A stretch of DNA of 64,000 nt, from the NCBI GenBank assembly GCA_019096065.1, contig JAGUCH010000001.1:2542001-2606000 (forward strand). Reading direction: 5' to 3'. The DNA is from Paracyclopina nana (taxonomy: Eukaryota > Arthropoda > Copepoda > Cyclopoida > Cyclopettidae). Below, piece by piece: positions 45,161 through 55,645 of this stretch. The position numbers were made by a program, and so were the translations under genes. Under the pieces are notes generated by a model, which saw nothing but the letters and a program-made list of their open reading frames with translations, was not told the origin of the DNA and did no database searches. The number at the start of each line of letters is the position of its first letter. Within the stretch, counting starts at the first letter, position 1.

Positions 45161-46150
45161 CTAATCAGTGTATGGCAGAATTTCCATGCCCTGCACATGT
45201 TTCAGGATCTGCAATGGAACATTCATGGTCTGATCATCAACAAGGACGATGTCAAAACCCTCCAAGAACGAAGGCAACCTAATCTCTGCCGTCTCCATAT
45301 TGTTGAGAAATCCAATTTTCAACACAGTCTCCGCCTCTGCTGCGCCATCAGCCATTTTCAGATCTCCAATGCTGTCACCCAACAAAATGATGTTCGAGTG
45401 TCCTTTGAGCTTCTGGAAGTACTCAGAGCCATGAATGGCACTCTCGTTCTTGTTGTAGACATGAATCATCTCCCCTTCGAGGCCGATCACCTTTCCATTA
45501 TCATCGTATGACAAGAAGTTAGATACCACCTTTGTGTTTGACTTGTGGTACAAGCCGAAGGCGTTCATGACTTCTTCTAAGATGTCACCAAGGCCGGCAG
45601 ACATGACCAACAAAGGCACCTGGCATTGGTTCAGGCTGTCAAGCATGGTCTTGGTGTTGTCGCGAAACTCAACGTTCGACGTCTTGACAAACTCCTTGAA
45701 CATGGATCTGTCAATGCCAGTCTCTTGCAGCAATTGATTCGCCTGAGTGTACCATTCAACCATGTATGGTATTTTCTCCTGAACGCTTAAGTGCGGATCT
45801 TGTTCGATGGGCAGATATTTAGCCCTCAAGGCATTGGTTTTTTCGGTGTAATTGTGCGGCAATAGGGGCGAATTCTCCATGACTCCCCAAGAGCAGTCGA
45901 TAAGTTTTCCATTTTTATGGTGACGCGTCAAGGTGTTGTCAAAGTCAACAATCAGTTGGAGCTTTTTGTGTCCACCTTTAGTGATGTCTTGCAGCTTTTG
46001 TTCAACGGCCAGCTTATCTTTGACTTTCAACGATGGGAAAGCGTCGAGAAGCTGGTCAATGAAGGGTTGGTTTCCATTTGTGGCAGAAGTCATGGCTTGT
46101 GGCATTATCACACTGTTTGTCAGCAGCAATTTTCGACTCAGCTTAAACAT
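45161..46150 (-). CDS. NT5C3: Cytosolic 5'-nucleotidase III (cN-III/UMPH-1 family)
   Basis: A single coding exon of 329 aa. HAD motif I is LQLIVDFDNTLTRH (nucleophile and acid Asp), motif II is in LVMSAGLGDILEE, and motif IV is in ILLGDSIGDLKMADG. KYLPIEQDP and MVEWYTQAN are typical of the family. It dephosphorylates pyrimidine monophosphates (or 7-methylguanosine monophosphate in the IIIB form) using Mg2+. The first 20 residues could be an extension; a second ATG lies a few codons in (MPQAM...). Most neighbours have introns but this coding region has none. Confidence 0.93.
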   Translation of the reverse strand: MFKLSRKLLLTNSVIMPQAMTSATNGNQPFIDQLLDAFPSLKVKDKLAVEQKLQDITKGGHKKLQLIVDFDNTLTRHHKNGKLIDCSWGVMENSPLLPHNYTEKTNALRAKYLPIEQDPHLSVQEKIPYMVEWYTQANQLLQETGIDRSMFKEFVKTSNVEFRDNTKTMLDSLNQCQVPLLVMSAGLGDILEEVMNAFGLYHKSNTKVVSNFLSYDDNGKVIGLEGEMIHVYNKNESAIHGSEYFQKLKGHSNIILLGDSIGDLKMADGAAEAETVLKIGFLNNMETAEIRLPSFLEGFDIVLVDDQTMNVPLQILKHVQGMEILPYTD

Positions 46151-46631
46151 GAATAGTGATCACAGCTGATTTTTTCTCATTTGACTTTCTTTTTTATGCG
46201 TTGTGTCACTATTTTTCCTTGGTTTTCTGTCAACTGGGATACTGTATCGAGCACTGCCCCAAGCCAAACAACACTTGCCTATTTTCATAGGAATCAGGAT
46301 AAATTCCCTCTGTTCGATTTGAACAAAGAAATTTTGGTTGAGCCCAACTTCAAAGCGATATTTACTATGGTTCAATGTGCGAACTTCAATTAAGTTTCAT
46401 TGACAAAATGTAAGTGGCAATTTTTTCATCGCCCCAGCTTTGTTGTACGTCATCCTAAAAAACGCGCAAAATTCAAATGTGCCACAATACGCGACTTTTT
46501 CTAATGATAAAAATACGCTACTTTGAATTGACGAAAACGAAAAAAGACATTTTCTTTATGCTTTTCTATGCTAACTTGAAATAAATGTAATTCATCCAAT
46601 AAGCCAAAGGCGTAAAGTCGCCAGATTCCAT

Positions 46632-46645
46632 GCGCCATCTAGCCC
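46632..46645 (-). promoter_or_regulatory. CTCF-like motif 1
   Basis: Minus strand reads GGGCTAGATGGCGC, close to the animal CTCF core (CCASYAGRKGGCRS), with mismatches in the first three bases only. Confidence 0.35.
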
Positions 46646-46943
46646 GGCAACGTTGCCCAGTATATTTGACATGGCTACACTACATAGGCGATCACAAATG
46701 GGCTATTTTTTGGCTTTTGGTGCACTAATTCTAAAAACTTTATTAATATGACATTGTCTATGGACAGAATGGCACCCTTTCAAGCCATAAAACCATATGC
46801 AACTCACACAAATTTCGAAGCTTTTCATTGTTGAAACCAAATTTGTCAAGACAGGCTCCGCAGATCAGCCAATCAAATTGCCGCTCGTGATCACGTGACA
46901 AGTTTCGCGCGCGACAGTTATTCTAAATATACTTGCCCCAAAA

Positions 46944-46957
46944 GCGCCATCTAGCGG
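46944..46957 (-). promoter_or_regulatory. CTCF-like motif 2
   Basis: Minus strand reads CCGCTAGATGGCGC, matching 13 of 14 positions of the CTCF core (CCASYAGRKGGCRS). Occupancy is unknown. Confidence 0.4.
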
Positions 46958-47077
46958 AAAAGATTGTCCCTCCAATGGCTTATTGCTATCATTAGTCACT
47001 AAAATATTTGGCTTCAATTTTACGTGAAAAAATAAACATTGCAGATTCGAAGAATATATCATAGCAGGAAATAATGA

Positions 47078-48183
47078 TCAGTGCTCTTCAGTGTGTTGAT
47101 TCTTAATCAAATAAGATTCCCAGTGCTTGTGATCAAGTCCATCAAAGGTGGCCAACGTGGCAATTTTCTTCAAATACGCACTAAGTTTGATGAGCTCTTT
47201 GTCCTTGGTCCGGGTGGTGTGAGCATTTTTGAACGGCTTTATTTTGAGCCCATTGGCAGGGTTCATGAGGAAATTCCTCCTCAAGTCATCAAACATGATC
47301 GTGTTCGCCTTGCTGAACTGAGGGTACTTGTCCCATATTACTCCTAGAGGCTTCACCTGCAATAATTTTGTTATTTAAAAACGCTTTTTATCCCATCATA
47401 ATATACGAAAGAGCATACCTCAATGACGCCATATTTCTCAGTATGTATCGATATCATAGCCCGACTGTCGAGGTAAAATGCTAGCTTGTATCCAGGATGC
47501 TTGTCGCACCCGAGCAGTTTCATCTTCTCTTCTATCCACTTCATGGAAGTAGCTGACCAAATCACAATGTCATAGTCCTGAGGGAAAGACAAATTAATTG
47601 AAAAACTCATCAACAGCCACGATTTAACAATTGGCACCTTGTAAGCTGACGTGAGGAAATCATGCAAATGCGGCCTCATTAGTTCAGCGCCAGTTTCAGC
47701 GGGGGTCTTGTGATCAAATAGTGTGTAGTCAATATCCAGAACAAGCAGCTTCTTGTTTTCCCTCAACGGATTGAGAATCTTCACCTCGTAGTTTTGGACG
47801 CGATGCTGAACTTTGGCTAAATACTCTTCACGATATTCGACAGAAATCTTACGCTCGGTGTCTTCGTCGAAATCATTGACCACAGTTGGCAAGTTGGTGG
47901 GAACTTCACTGACATCCTTGATTTCTTGCTCAACAGAGCCCATCATCATGATTTTGGTGCCATTTTTCAGGCTCAAACTGCTCAAAATCTGATCATCTGA
48001 GGGCGCTTTTCCTTTGAAACGAAGGTTCAGCAGTTTTTGGCGAGCCGGCAAAACATTGGTTTTGGCTGATATTGCCGACTTGAGCTCATTGACTGACCAC
48101 GAGGTGCTCGCGTTGTCAATTGGGTACTCTTTGCCAGCCCATTTGATGATGAGAGAAACGGTAGTTTCTTCACTTGCTGCCAT
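47078..48183 (-). CDS. UBLCP1: Ubiquitin-like domain-containing CTD phosphatase 1
   Basis: Exons 48183-47638, 47577-47419 and 47356-47078 give 327 aa (human about 318). An N-terminal ubiquitin-like domain ([13 protein letters not shown]...GTKIMMMGS, residues about 8-85) is followed by an FCP/SCP-type HAD phosphatase domain. That domain has [13 protein letters not shown] (catalytic Asp pair), [14 protein letters not shown] and [16 protein letters not shown]. The enzyme docks on the proteasome regulatory particle through the UBL and dephosphorylates it in the nucleus. The 60-nt intron between exons 1 and 2 has no stop and is a multiple of three; family alignment (SAYK-DYDIV) shows it is spliced out. 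The start has a good context (AAATGG). Confidence 0.95.
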
Positions 48184-48468
48184 TTCCCTGAAAGAAAAAT
48201 ACAATTTTCAAGCCTTTGTTTACAGCTATTTTCAGCTGTCGGAACTTTCGCGAAACTTTTATGCCCACGCAATCTTTCATCAGCAAAGCACCAGTTTTTT
48301 AGTAGAGAGCACTAGAAATACCATTTTATTCGTCATAGCACTATTATTTTTAGGTTTTTTCAACAATTCAACCATATTGGAAAGAGTACAATCTACATGT
48401 AATTCGTACTAACTATAGTGAAGCGAAAAGGTGCTTGAATGTGATGAAATGCATTTTTGTGGTGATGT

Positions 48469-49971
48469 TCAACGCATCTGAAGTAGATCTGGGTCGTGAT
48501 TCTTGTTGCTCTTCGATACTTTGACTTTGACCTTTTCGTTCTGATCCATGACCACTTCCGTCACCTTGAGGCCATTTTGAGGTTGCTCGTCGTCAATGTA
48601 CTTTATGTCTTTGCTACGCCCCCGAACTGCGTTGGCAGCAGGAGACTGGAGGCCCAAGGGAGGTCGAGGGTTGTTGGAAGTGGATTGGTAAGTGGCCTCA
48701 ATGTTGTTGGCTGAGACTCGAGTGGGGAAGGTGAGACCATCGCCGATCGAGGTAGGAACAGGTAGGAACCATAACAGTGGCCTGTCCCCAAACACTTCTT
48801 GGAAGTTGTTCCTTTTCCCCAGACTCCAGCCATTTTCATCGGGGCCAGAAGCATAACAGGGAGCTCGAAATTGCTCCAAAGTTGACCTTGAGAAAAAAAT
48901 AGTAGTAGATCGCTGCTCTCTGGAAATTAATGCTGAATTTACCTGTTGTGAAAAACCAGATACACGTGGTACCAGAAGAGAGAGGAAACGCTTATGCAAA
49001 ACATCACCGAGACAAAGAAAAGAAAGAGGATGTGGAACTTGGCTGCTCCCTCCGTGGAAAGTCCGTTTGTCCAAAAGAGTACAAAATACTTGAAAACGCA
49101 TGCAGCCAAGTACACGCAGTAGGTCAACGCGTACCCCAAGAACAGCATGAAAAACTTGTAATTGTTGAAGGCTACGCAGTTGTTGACCCAGGGACAGTGA
49201 TGATCCATTTTCAGTACGCAGTTGCCACAAACAGAACAGTGATGGCTGCGATCGGGTTTAATTGCCTCGCACTTGTCACAATATCGAATTGCACCTTGGA
49301 CTGATCTCTGCATGACAGACAGCTCCATTTGAACAACAAACAGTTCCAGAAGGCTTTTCCATTCCTCTTCAGAGGCTGCCTTGTTTAATCGTTCCGCCAT
49401 GGCCTGAAACCAATATCATCATCAAAAAAGAAATCCACTCGGCAAGCTAATTTAATTAAGTAACGGAGCTTCTTCAAACGTTCACGCCTTCCCAAGCTCC
49501 TGCTGACAGGCTTGAAAGAAAGCCATTGAGAAAATATTTCCAAGAAATCTGAAGAGCAACTACTGATTAGACAGAGAAGCAGGAAAGCCGAAAACTTTGC
49601 ACTCCTTATAGTACTACCTTCGATAATTTCCACGAGGGTGGCGTTTCACATTTGGGCGCAAATATGGTTTTCGCGTAGGACCAGACAAATAGAGCCAGAA
49701 TGATGTGATAAAACATGAGGAAGATGACTTTTTCGGCCAAATTTTCGACAGTCATGAAGCAAATAACAACGACGAAAGCGTAGTAACTCCAGCCTATCAC
49801 CGAGGTGATAAAAGCCACTGGAAGCCATTTGATGCCCACAGCCACCCACAGACATGGCCGACGAATCCATGAGGTATCTTTGGCAGGGATTTTCGAGGCA
49901 GTTGACTCGGGGTCTGTCGCCGCCGGGGTGGTGCCATTTTTGACAGGCGATAAGCTCACCTCTTCGGCCAT
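48469..49971 (-). CDS. DHHC palmitoyltransferase (ZDHHC2/15/20 type)
   Basis: Exons 49971-49618, 49403-48943 and 48886-48469 give 410 aa. Two membrane helices (about residues 40-100) come first. The Cys-rich domain follows: [36 protein letters not shown], with the catalytic DHHC cysteine, then [10 protein letters not shown]. Two further helices and a cytosolic tail complete it. [11 protein letters not shown] after the last helix matches the TTxE-type motif of the family. The enzyme transfers palmitate to cytosolic cysteines at Golgi or plasma membrane. The C-terminal tail is Lys-rich and not conserved. Confidence 0.94.
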
Positions 49972-50687
49972 AGTGGTGGCTCAAATCAAAGAGTTCCAGA
50001 AAATGCAGCTTTGCGGTTCATTGACAGACTTCCGAGTGCACTAATACGAAAACACAACTGTTTTTGTTCCGAGTTTTTAATGCCTTGCAGACGCTCCTTC
50101 TAATCAGGCCTCCAGCTGGAGAAATTTTTTTATGACAAGGGGATTGAAAAATGGATCGAGGGAGCCCTGCCTTACATGGTTGTATTTAAATTTTCTGATC
50201 TTTTAAATTGAAAGATACCTTTTTATTATAAAATCGCATTGAAAAACTATCAAACTGAATTTTAATTTGATTTTTCTCTATGTATTGCTTGATCTCAAGG
50301 CTCATTTAGTGAATATGGATTATAGCTGGCCTGAAAAAAAGCTTAGCACTTTTGGGCTTGACAGAATCTTGAGAAACGAGATACTTTTTTAGGCAAATTA
50401 CTCATAACAATATCTTTTTATAGCCATGGTTTGCTCTCAAATACTCAATGTAGGCTCATAAATTTAGTGATTTAGTAAAATTGCATGTTTAAAATAATAG
50501 TCTGCTATATTTTTTGGTAATTTATTTTCGGTAATGACATTTTTGTCACAAACTCGAGGTAAATGTGTTACTTCACAACATTGTTTATTTTAGGTTCGAG
50601 ACTGCGTGATATTTGGCCAATTCAAATTCCGCCAAGTCTGTTTGTAAATAAATATTCCATTTTCGAGTCACATTAATAACTTTTAAA
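49972..50687. other. Bidirectional 5' region between ZDHHC and Tim13 genes
   Basis: AT-rich intergenic DNA from which the two genes diverge. No clear promoter element or extra gene. Confidence 0.5.
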
Positions 50688-51066
50688 ATGACGGAAAGTC
50701 TATCACCCGCCCAAAAAGAGGAACTGATGCGAAATGTGCAAGCTCAAGTTGCTTTGGCCAACATGCAGGAACTTATGACAGTAAGTAGTTTATTTTTAAC
50801 GTCATGGTTTTTAGGATTACCAGTGCTAATTCGCTTTTCAGAAAGTCACCGACAAATGCTTCAAAAAGTGCATCTCCAGCCCCGGCACATCTCTAGGAGG
50901 CTCCGACCAGGTATTTTATCCAATTCCAAAGTCAAATGTGTCAAGTCAAATGTTGATTTGTTTCTAGAAATGCTTGGCCATGTGCATGGACCGGTATATG
51001 GACTCGTTCAACATTGTATCCAAAGCCTACACTCAACGGTTAATGCAAGAGAGTCACATGAATTAA
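50688..51066 (+). CDS. Tim13: Mitochondrial intermembrane-space chaperone Tim13
   Basis: Exons 50688-50780, 50842-50910 and 50968-51066 give 86 aa. It is a small Tim with the twin CX3C pattern: C-F-K-K-C in exon 2 and C-L-A-M-C in exon 3, followed by MDRYMDSFNIVSKAYTQRL, which fits Tim13 better than Tim8, 9 or 10. With Tim8 it forms the hexamer that guides hydrophobic precursors, such as Tim23, across the intermembrane space. The start ATG fits the usual short N-terminus. Confidence 0.95.
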
Positions 51067-54000
51067 GTACATTTAAACTTGTCTTAAAACAATACTTGTT
51101 CTTTGCTTAGTTGTTCATTAAGACGATTCCTTATGATAACCACGTTAGTTCCAGTCTTTTCATTCGCGCAACCTTTCTCAATTTTTGCCTCGTAAAAGTT
51201 ATTCCTCAAGATGTGCTTGTCAGATTGATCATAAGCAATTACAGACATCAATCTTCATTGTGCTTTCCGGCTAAGAGAAGCCTGAAAAATGAAGGTGATG
51301 CACCCTAAAGCTGCAAAGTGACAATTCTGTCACTTTCTTAGCAAGTGCGGTTTATCAAGGGGAAGTTAATTGAATTAGTCTTGCTCTGGCGAATATCTTC
51401 GCGCCCTTTGATCTGGATATCAAAGAAAAAGTTTCAGTAAAAGAAATTTCGAGCTCAGCCATGTAAAGAGTCCAAATGACTGCCTTAAGTTTCCGCCATC
51501 GCTAATTGCTAGAAAAAAATTATGGCAGTGTCTCGTGAGATGAGCAAATTTCCATACTTCCCATGGCTCATAAAGTCTGAGAATGGCTTTTAAAAATGTT
51601 GCTGCTGCCAAAGGAAATAATCATAACCATATTAGCAACTGCCATTTCTGGCACTACAACTCGAAGGGCCAATAATATGAAGCATTTGTCTTCGCCACGT
51701 TTTTATATAGAGTGGCCCATTAACTGTGCATCAATGAAAAAATATCACCCTTGTTCGATTCCCAACACTTTTTAGCAGACGTAATAACAATGATTACTTT
51801 CAAAGACGCGCGAGCTAAAGGCCTCGCAGGTTGAGGATGCGTCATTATTGAAAGGTAATCAAACACCGACATTTTTCACTCACACACACACAACTTGGGT
51901 ACCATAATAGCAGTAACAACGTGCGTGATTCAATGTAATCAGAGAGGCATAAACCAAAGTGCATAACGATTCTTGCCCCCCATAATGAATTCTCATCTTA
52001 TTAGCTACTTTATTTTTGTAGTGGCTCTATTAAGGCTCTCTAGTTGAAAGTCACAAAGAATTGATGGGACCTAGTGCAACAACTGCCAAATTTGTACCTA
52101 CCCCCTTGTTGCCCTGCTGAGAATATCCAGGAGGAGGAAATATAGAAAATATCGGTTGCTGCCATTCCGTGCTGTTGGACGTGTAATAACGTTGTTGTTT
52201 TCATATTCTTCTTTCAAGCAATAATTTCCATAAGCAATTACGTCTGCTCAGTGGCGCGACATCATTTTCCGAAGAAAAGTCCTCTCTCACTCAACAGGTG
52301 GCTACGTATGCAAATGAGGTCAATCTGGCTGACAAATCCCCTAATTTGAATCCCCCATTGGCCATCTGATTCCAAATTGGTGGTTGATCTATCTACAATA
52401 ATAATGGGTTCACTGCCAAGGGGAGAAGTTGATGATATGAGAACTACTTGTCTCGACCTTGTTTTGCATGCATATGCTGATGATAGAATTTTCACATCTG
52501 ATGAAGAAGCTACACATAATTCACTACTGTTGCTACTAGCTGCTGCTGCTGGCTCGCCAATGAAACTGCATTAGTAATTGCTTTTAGCCAGTTTCTCACA
52601 TAATTACTGCGAGCTGTTTTTAATGGAAAAAATCAGCCTATACTTAATTGTCTCAATTTTGCACTTAATGGTCTTCTCCATAAATGGAGACGGAACTGTC
52701 TAGGCTTGCTTTAATGTTCAATTTTGAAAAGGTCATTAGTATTGGAGTCATTCTCTATTTTTTACCTAATGCACAGCGGGGTCAACTTCCTCGTAAAATG
52801 ATGCAGCCCTTCGAATGGCCTGTCTGGTGTGAATTAACTTGGGCTTCTCCTCAGCGTGACGCTTCAAGTCAGTTGAAATTGAGACGCAAGATGGCAAAAA
52901 CTGTGCTCAATCATGTCACAATTAGGGGCAGTAAAATAGCTTCAAAGTTTACACAGTATCGCCGTGTCATAATTAAGCAAAAAATGATAGTTGTAGTACA
53001 TACAAACCCGCCATCACGTGCGAGACAAAAGGCAAAAAAGCCAAGAGTTTTTTTCCTCCCTACAACTTTAGCTCAATCTCAAACCAGAGTGGATCGTGAT
53101 CTGGTCTCGCTAAGAAAGGAAAGAAAATTCCCTTTTAACGCCTTCAGAAACCACAGTGGCACTTCTGGACTCGACGTTGCTCTACCCCCCTCCTTAATAA
53201 AACTTTATACGCTCACAGCTAGAAATTGAAACAGTGGTTACGAAGTGAGAAAAACAGTTCTTTTTTAGGTCCTCCAACAATCACTCAACCAGATTTTATT
53301 CTATGATACTATCAGTGGCAAAATGCCAGTTTATGCCGAGAATAATGCTTTTTTTGTGTGTGTGGATGTGTAGAGGAAGTAAGAGTTATTGTTGAAGAAT
53401 CAATCAAGCCTTTAATTGACCACAAAACAATTGTCACCGAAGCAGGAGGTAAAAAGATATCCAGGCTTCTGTGGTTTTCAATCTGAAGCCCAAACCAAAA
53501 CCAAAAACCGAGATCATCGGCCGCCGCAAATTTCGCACAAAACTGTTTGCAAGTTAACGACTAAAATTGACTCTAATGAACGCATTACCTCGTGCCAAGA
53601 TTGACACCAAATGCATTTACTGCTCTCTGAGGAAGCTAAATTACAGCAAGGGTAATTGCCAAAATTGAGCAAAAATTGGGGGTCTGAGCAGAGCAACACG
53701 AGAAAAGACTGTCTGCTCATGATAATGATGGTGATATTCTATATTTTTTAAAGATGTGTGGATGTTGATATTTTTTTTTGCGCGAGACAGCCATTTTTGT
53801 TCCATTTTTCTTCCAAGGTTAACAGCAACCGGATAGAGAAATGTTTCCTTGTATCGCATGTTCCTTGGCCATTGCTGCATTTTTCAAATAATTTTCAGCT
53901 GACTTGGACAATTTTTTGGTAGTACGTAGTAGCTACACACAAGACACCTGGTGAGAAGGAGATGTGTTTAGCCATTAGTGTTAACAACTCTTTCTTTTTT

Positions 54001-55305
54001 CACACAGTTATTTTCAAGTCCAAAAAGCTACTGGCTGCAATCAATAAAACGAGCTCACTCTTCATTGCCCATCTGGACTCTCTTTCTTTCCGATCCCTTT
54101 TTAGGTCAATTACTGAGCATAGTACTTCTCAGGTGGTCTTCAGTAGCAGAGCGTAGCCCATTCGTTGGCATAATTAGCTGGTGTTAATTTAATTACTGAA
54201 TCGTCCAAAGTTTTCAAAGGCTTGGGAAAAAACCTTAGAATTTTCGTGGAATACAATTTTCTAGTTATCATAGTCACCGCATTATTTTACTACAAATTGC
54301 TATCTTGCTACAAATGCCTTGCCAATTTTCTGAAGAGATTTTTTACCGCAGATGGAAATTCGAATTTTTACAAAAATCTAAGGTCAATTTTTATGGCTTT
54401 TCTGTGTACATCAGTTGGTGAAACGTATGGCTGAAGAGAATTTTCTAGCAAGATGATGACGATGCAGCACGGCTTTTTCAGTAATTTCCAGCCGAGTGAA
54501 TTTTCGGCCTTAACCAAGCATAATTATACTGGTGTGCAAAAAAGGCATATGATTATTTGCAGCTGGAAATGCTTGTGTGCTAATTGCTTTTCTCACATTT
54601 TTTCTCCTTTTTGCATCGTTACATGTATATAAAGTATGTGACATTGAAATCAGCTTTTTAACTCGCGTTGCTATGGGCGCGCGGTTCTTAGGATTTGCTT
54701 TGTTTTTGTTCTTTGGTTCGTTTTATTGCACCCACAATCGCTAAAATGATGAATAAAGAGCAAAGCTATAAAAAATATGTACGATGGCAAAAAGAATCCA
54801 ATTCAAGTAGGGATAAGCAGAAAGTTTCAGTCTTGTTGTTTGGTAGTGGTCCAAATAAGTGGTTTGATTTGCAAAACACGGCCCTTGTACCCTCAAGAAT
54901 TTAACCTCTTTCGGTTAACCATGAATCCCAAAAAGAAGTTGATTACTTCAAACCTCGTTGTAGTAGTAACCAGCAATTAGCTGATTTATTGTTCACAATT
55001 TTGAGTAGTTGTAATAATGCTACGTGGGGAATTTTTCGAGTAGCTAGGATCTATAATGCAACCCAGGTTGCCAGGTAATTTTGTGGTTTCCAACTAGCCA
55101 GTCATCGTGGCAATAGAGCAGCAAGTACGATGATCATCGGTAATGATCTCATTTTTTGGATCCCTAATTGTCATCATGGTGTAGTCGACTTTTAATTATC
55201 CCTCCTCTTTCTTGGAAGATTAAGAATCAATAATAATCATACGAGTCATTCCTGACGAAAATGTTGTGCTATCTGCGGTTAACTTGATTGATTTTCAGAC
55301 TTGTA

Positions 55306-55460
55306 AGCCCGGTTCCAACAATGAAAATCAGTATAGTATAGACACCTTACTTATACTTATAAGTATAGTATGGTCCGTGCTAGCTCGCGCGCTCAGCTGC
55401 ACCATACTATACTGGTTAATCGTACTTATACTATACTTATTTTGTTGTTGGAACCGGGCT
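55306..55460. mobile_element. Miniature inverted-repeat element (MITE), 155 bp
   Basis: Perfect 16-bp terminal inverted repeats (AGCCCGGTTCCAACAA and its complement) are flanked on both sides by GTA, a likely 3-bp target duplication. The inside is also largely self-complementary (AGTATAGTATGGT against ACCATACTATACT) around a GC-rich loop. A 3-bp duplication points to a PIF/Harbinger-like source, but the transposase family is not proven. Confidence 0.8.
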
Positions 55461-55579
55461 GTACTCTCAGACATCAATACCTGGTATTTAAAATGTACAG
55501 CTGTAGCACAAAAGTACCTATAACATAATTTCTACCTCGAATAATGCAAAAACTGCTCTTTTAAATGGGATGAACTGTT

Positions 55580-55645
55580 GAAATCCGTATCCGCAAAAAT
55601 CCGAACCGTTAAAATCCGTTCTGTAAAAATCCGTTCTTCGTAAAA
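55580..55645 (+). repeat. Short tandem array of an AAAATCCGTTCTG-like unit
   Basis: About four degenerate copies of a 14-16 nt unit containing AAATCCG in a row. No function is suggested. Confidence 0.5.

Larger units (their letters stand above)
46151..47077. other. Intergenic between NT5C3-like and UBLCP1 genes
   Basis: AT-rich, with two copies of a CTCF-like motif (listed separately) about 310 nt apart in the same orientation. No gene seen. Confidence 0.55.
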
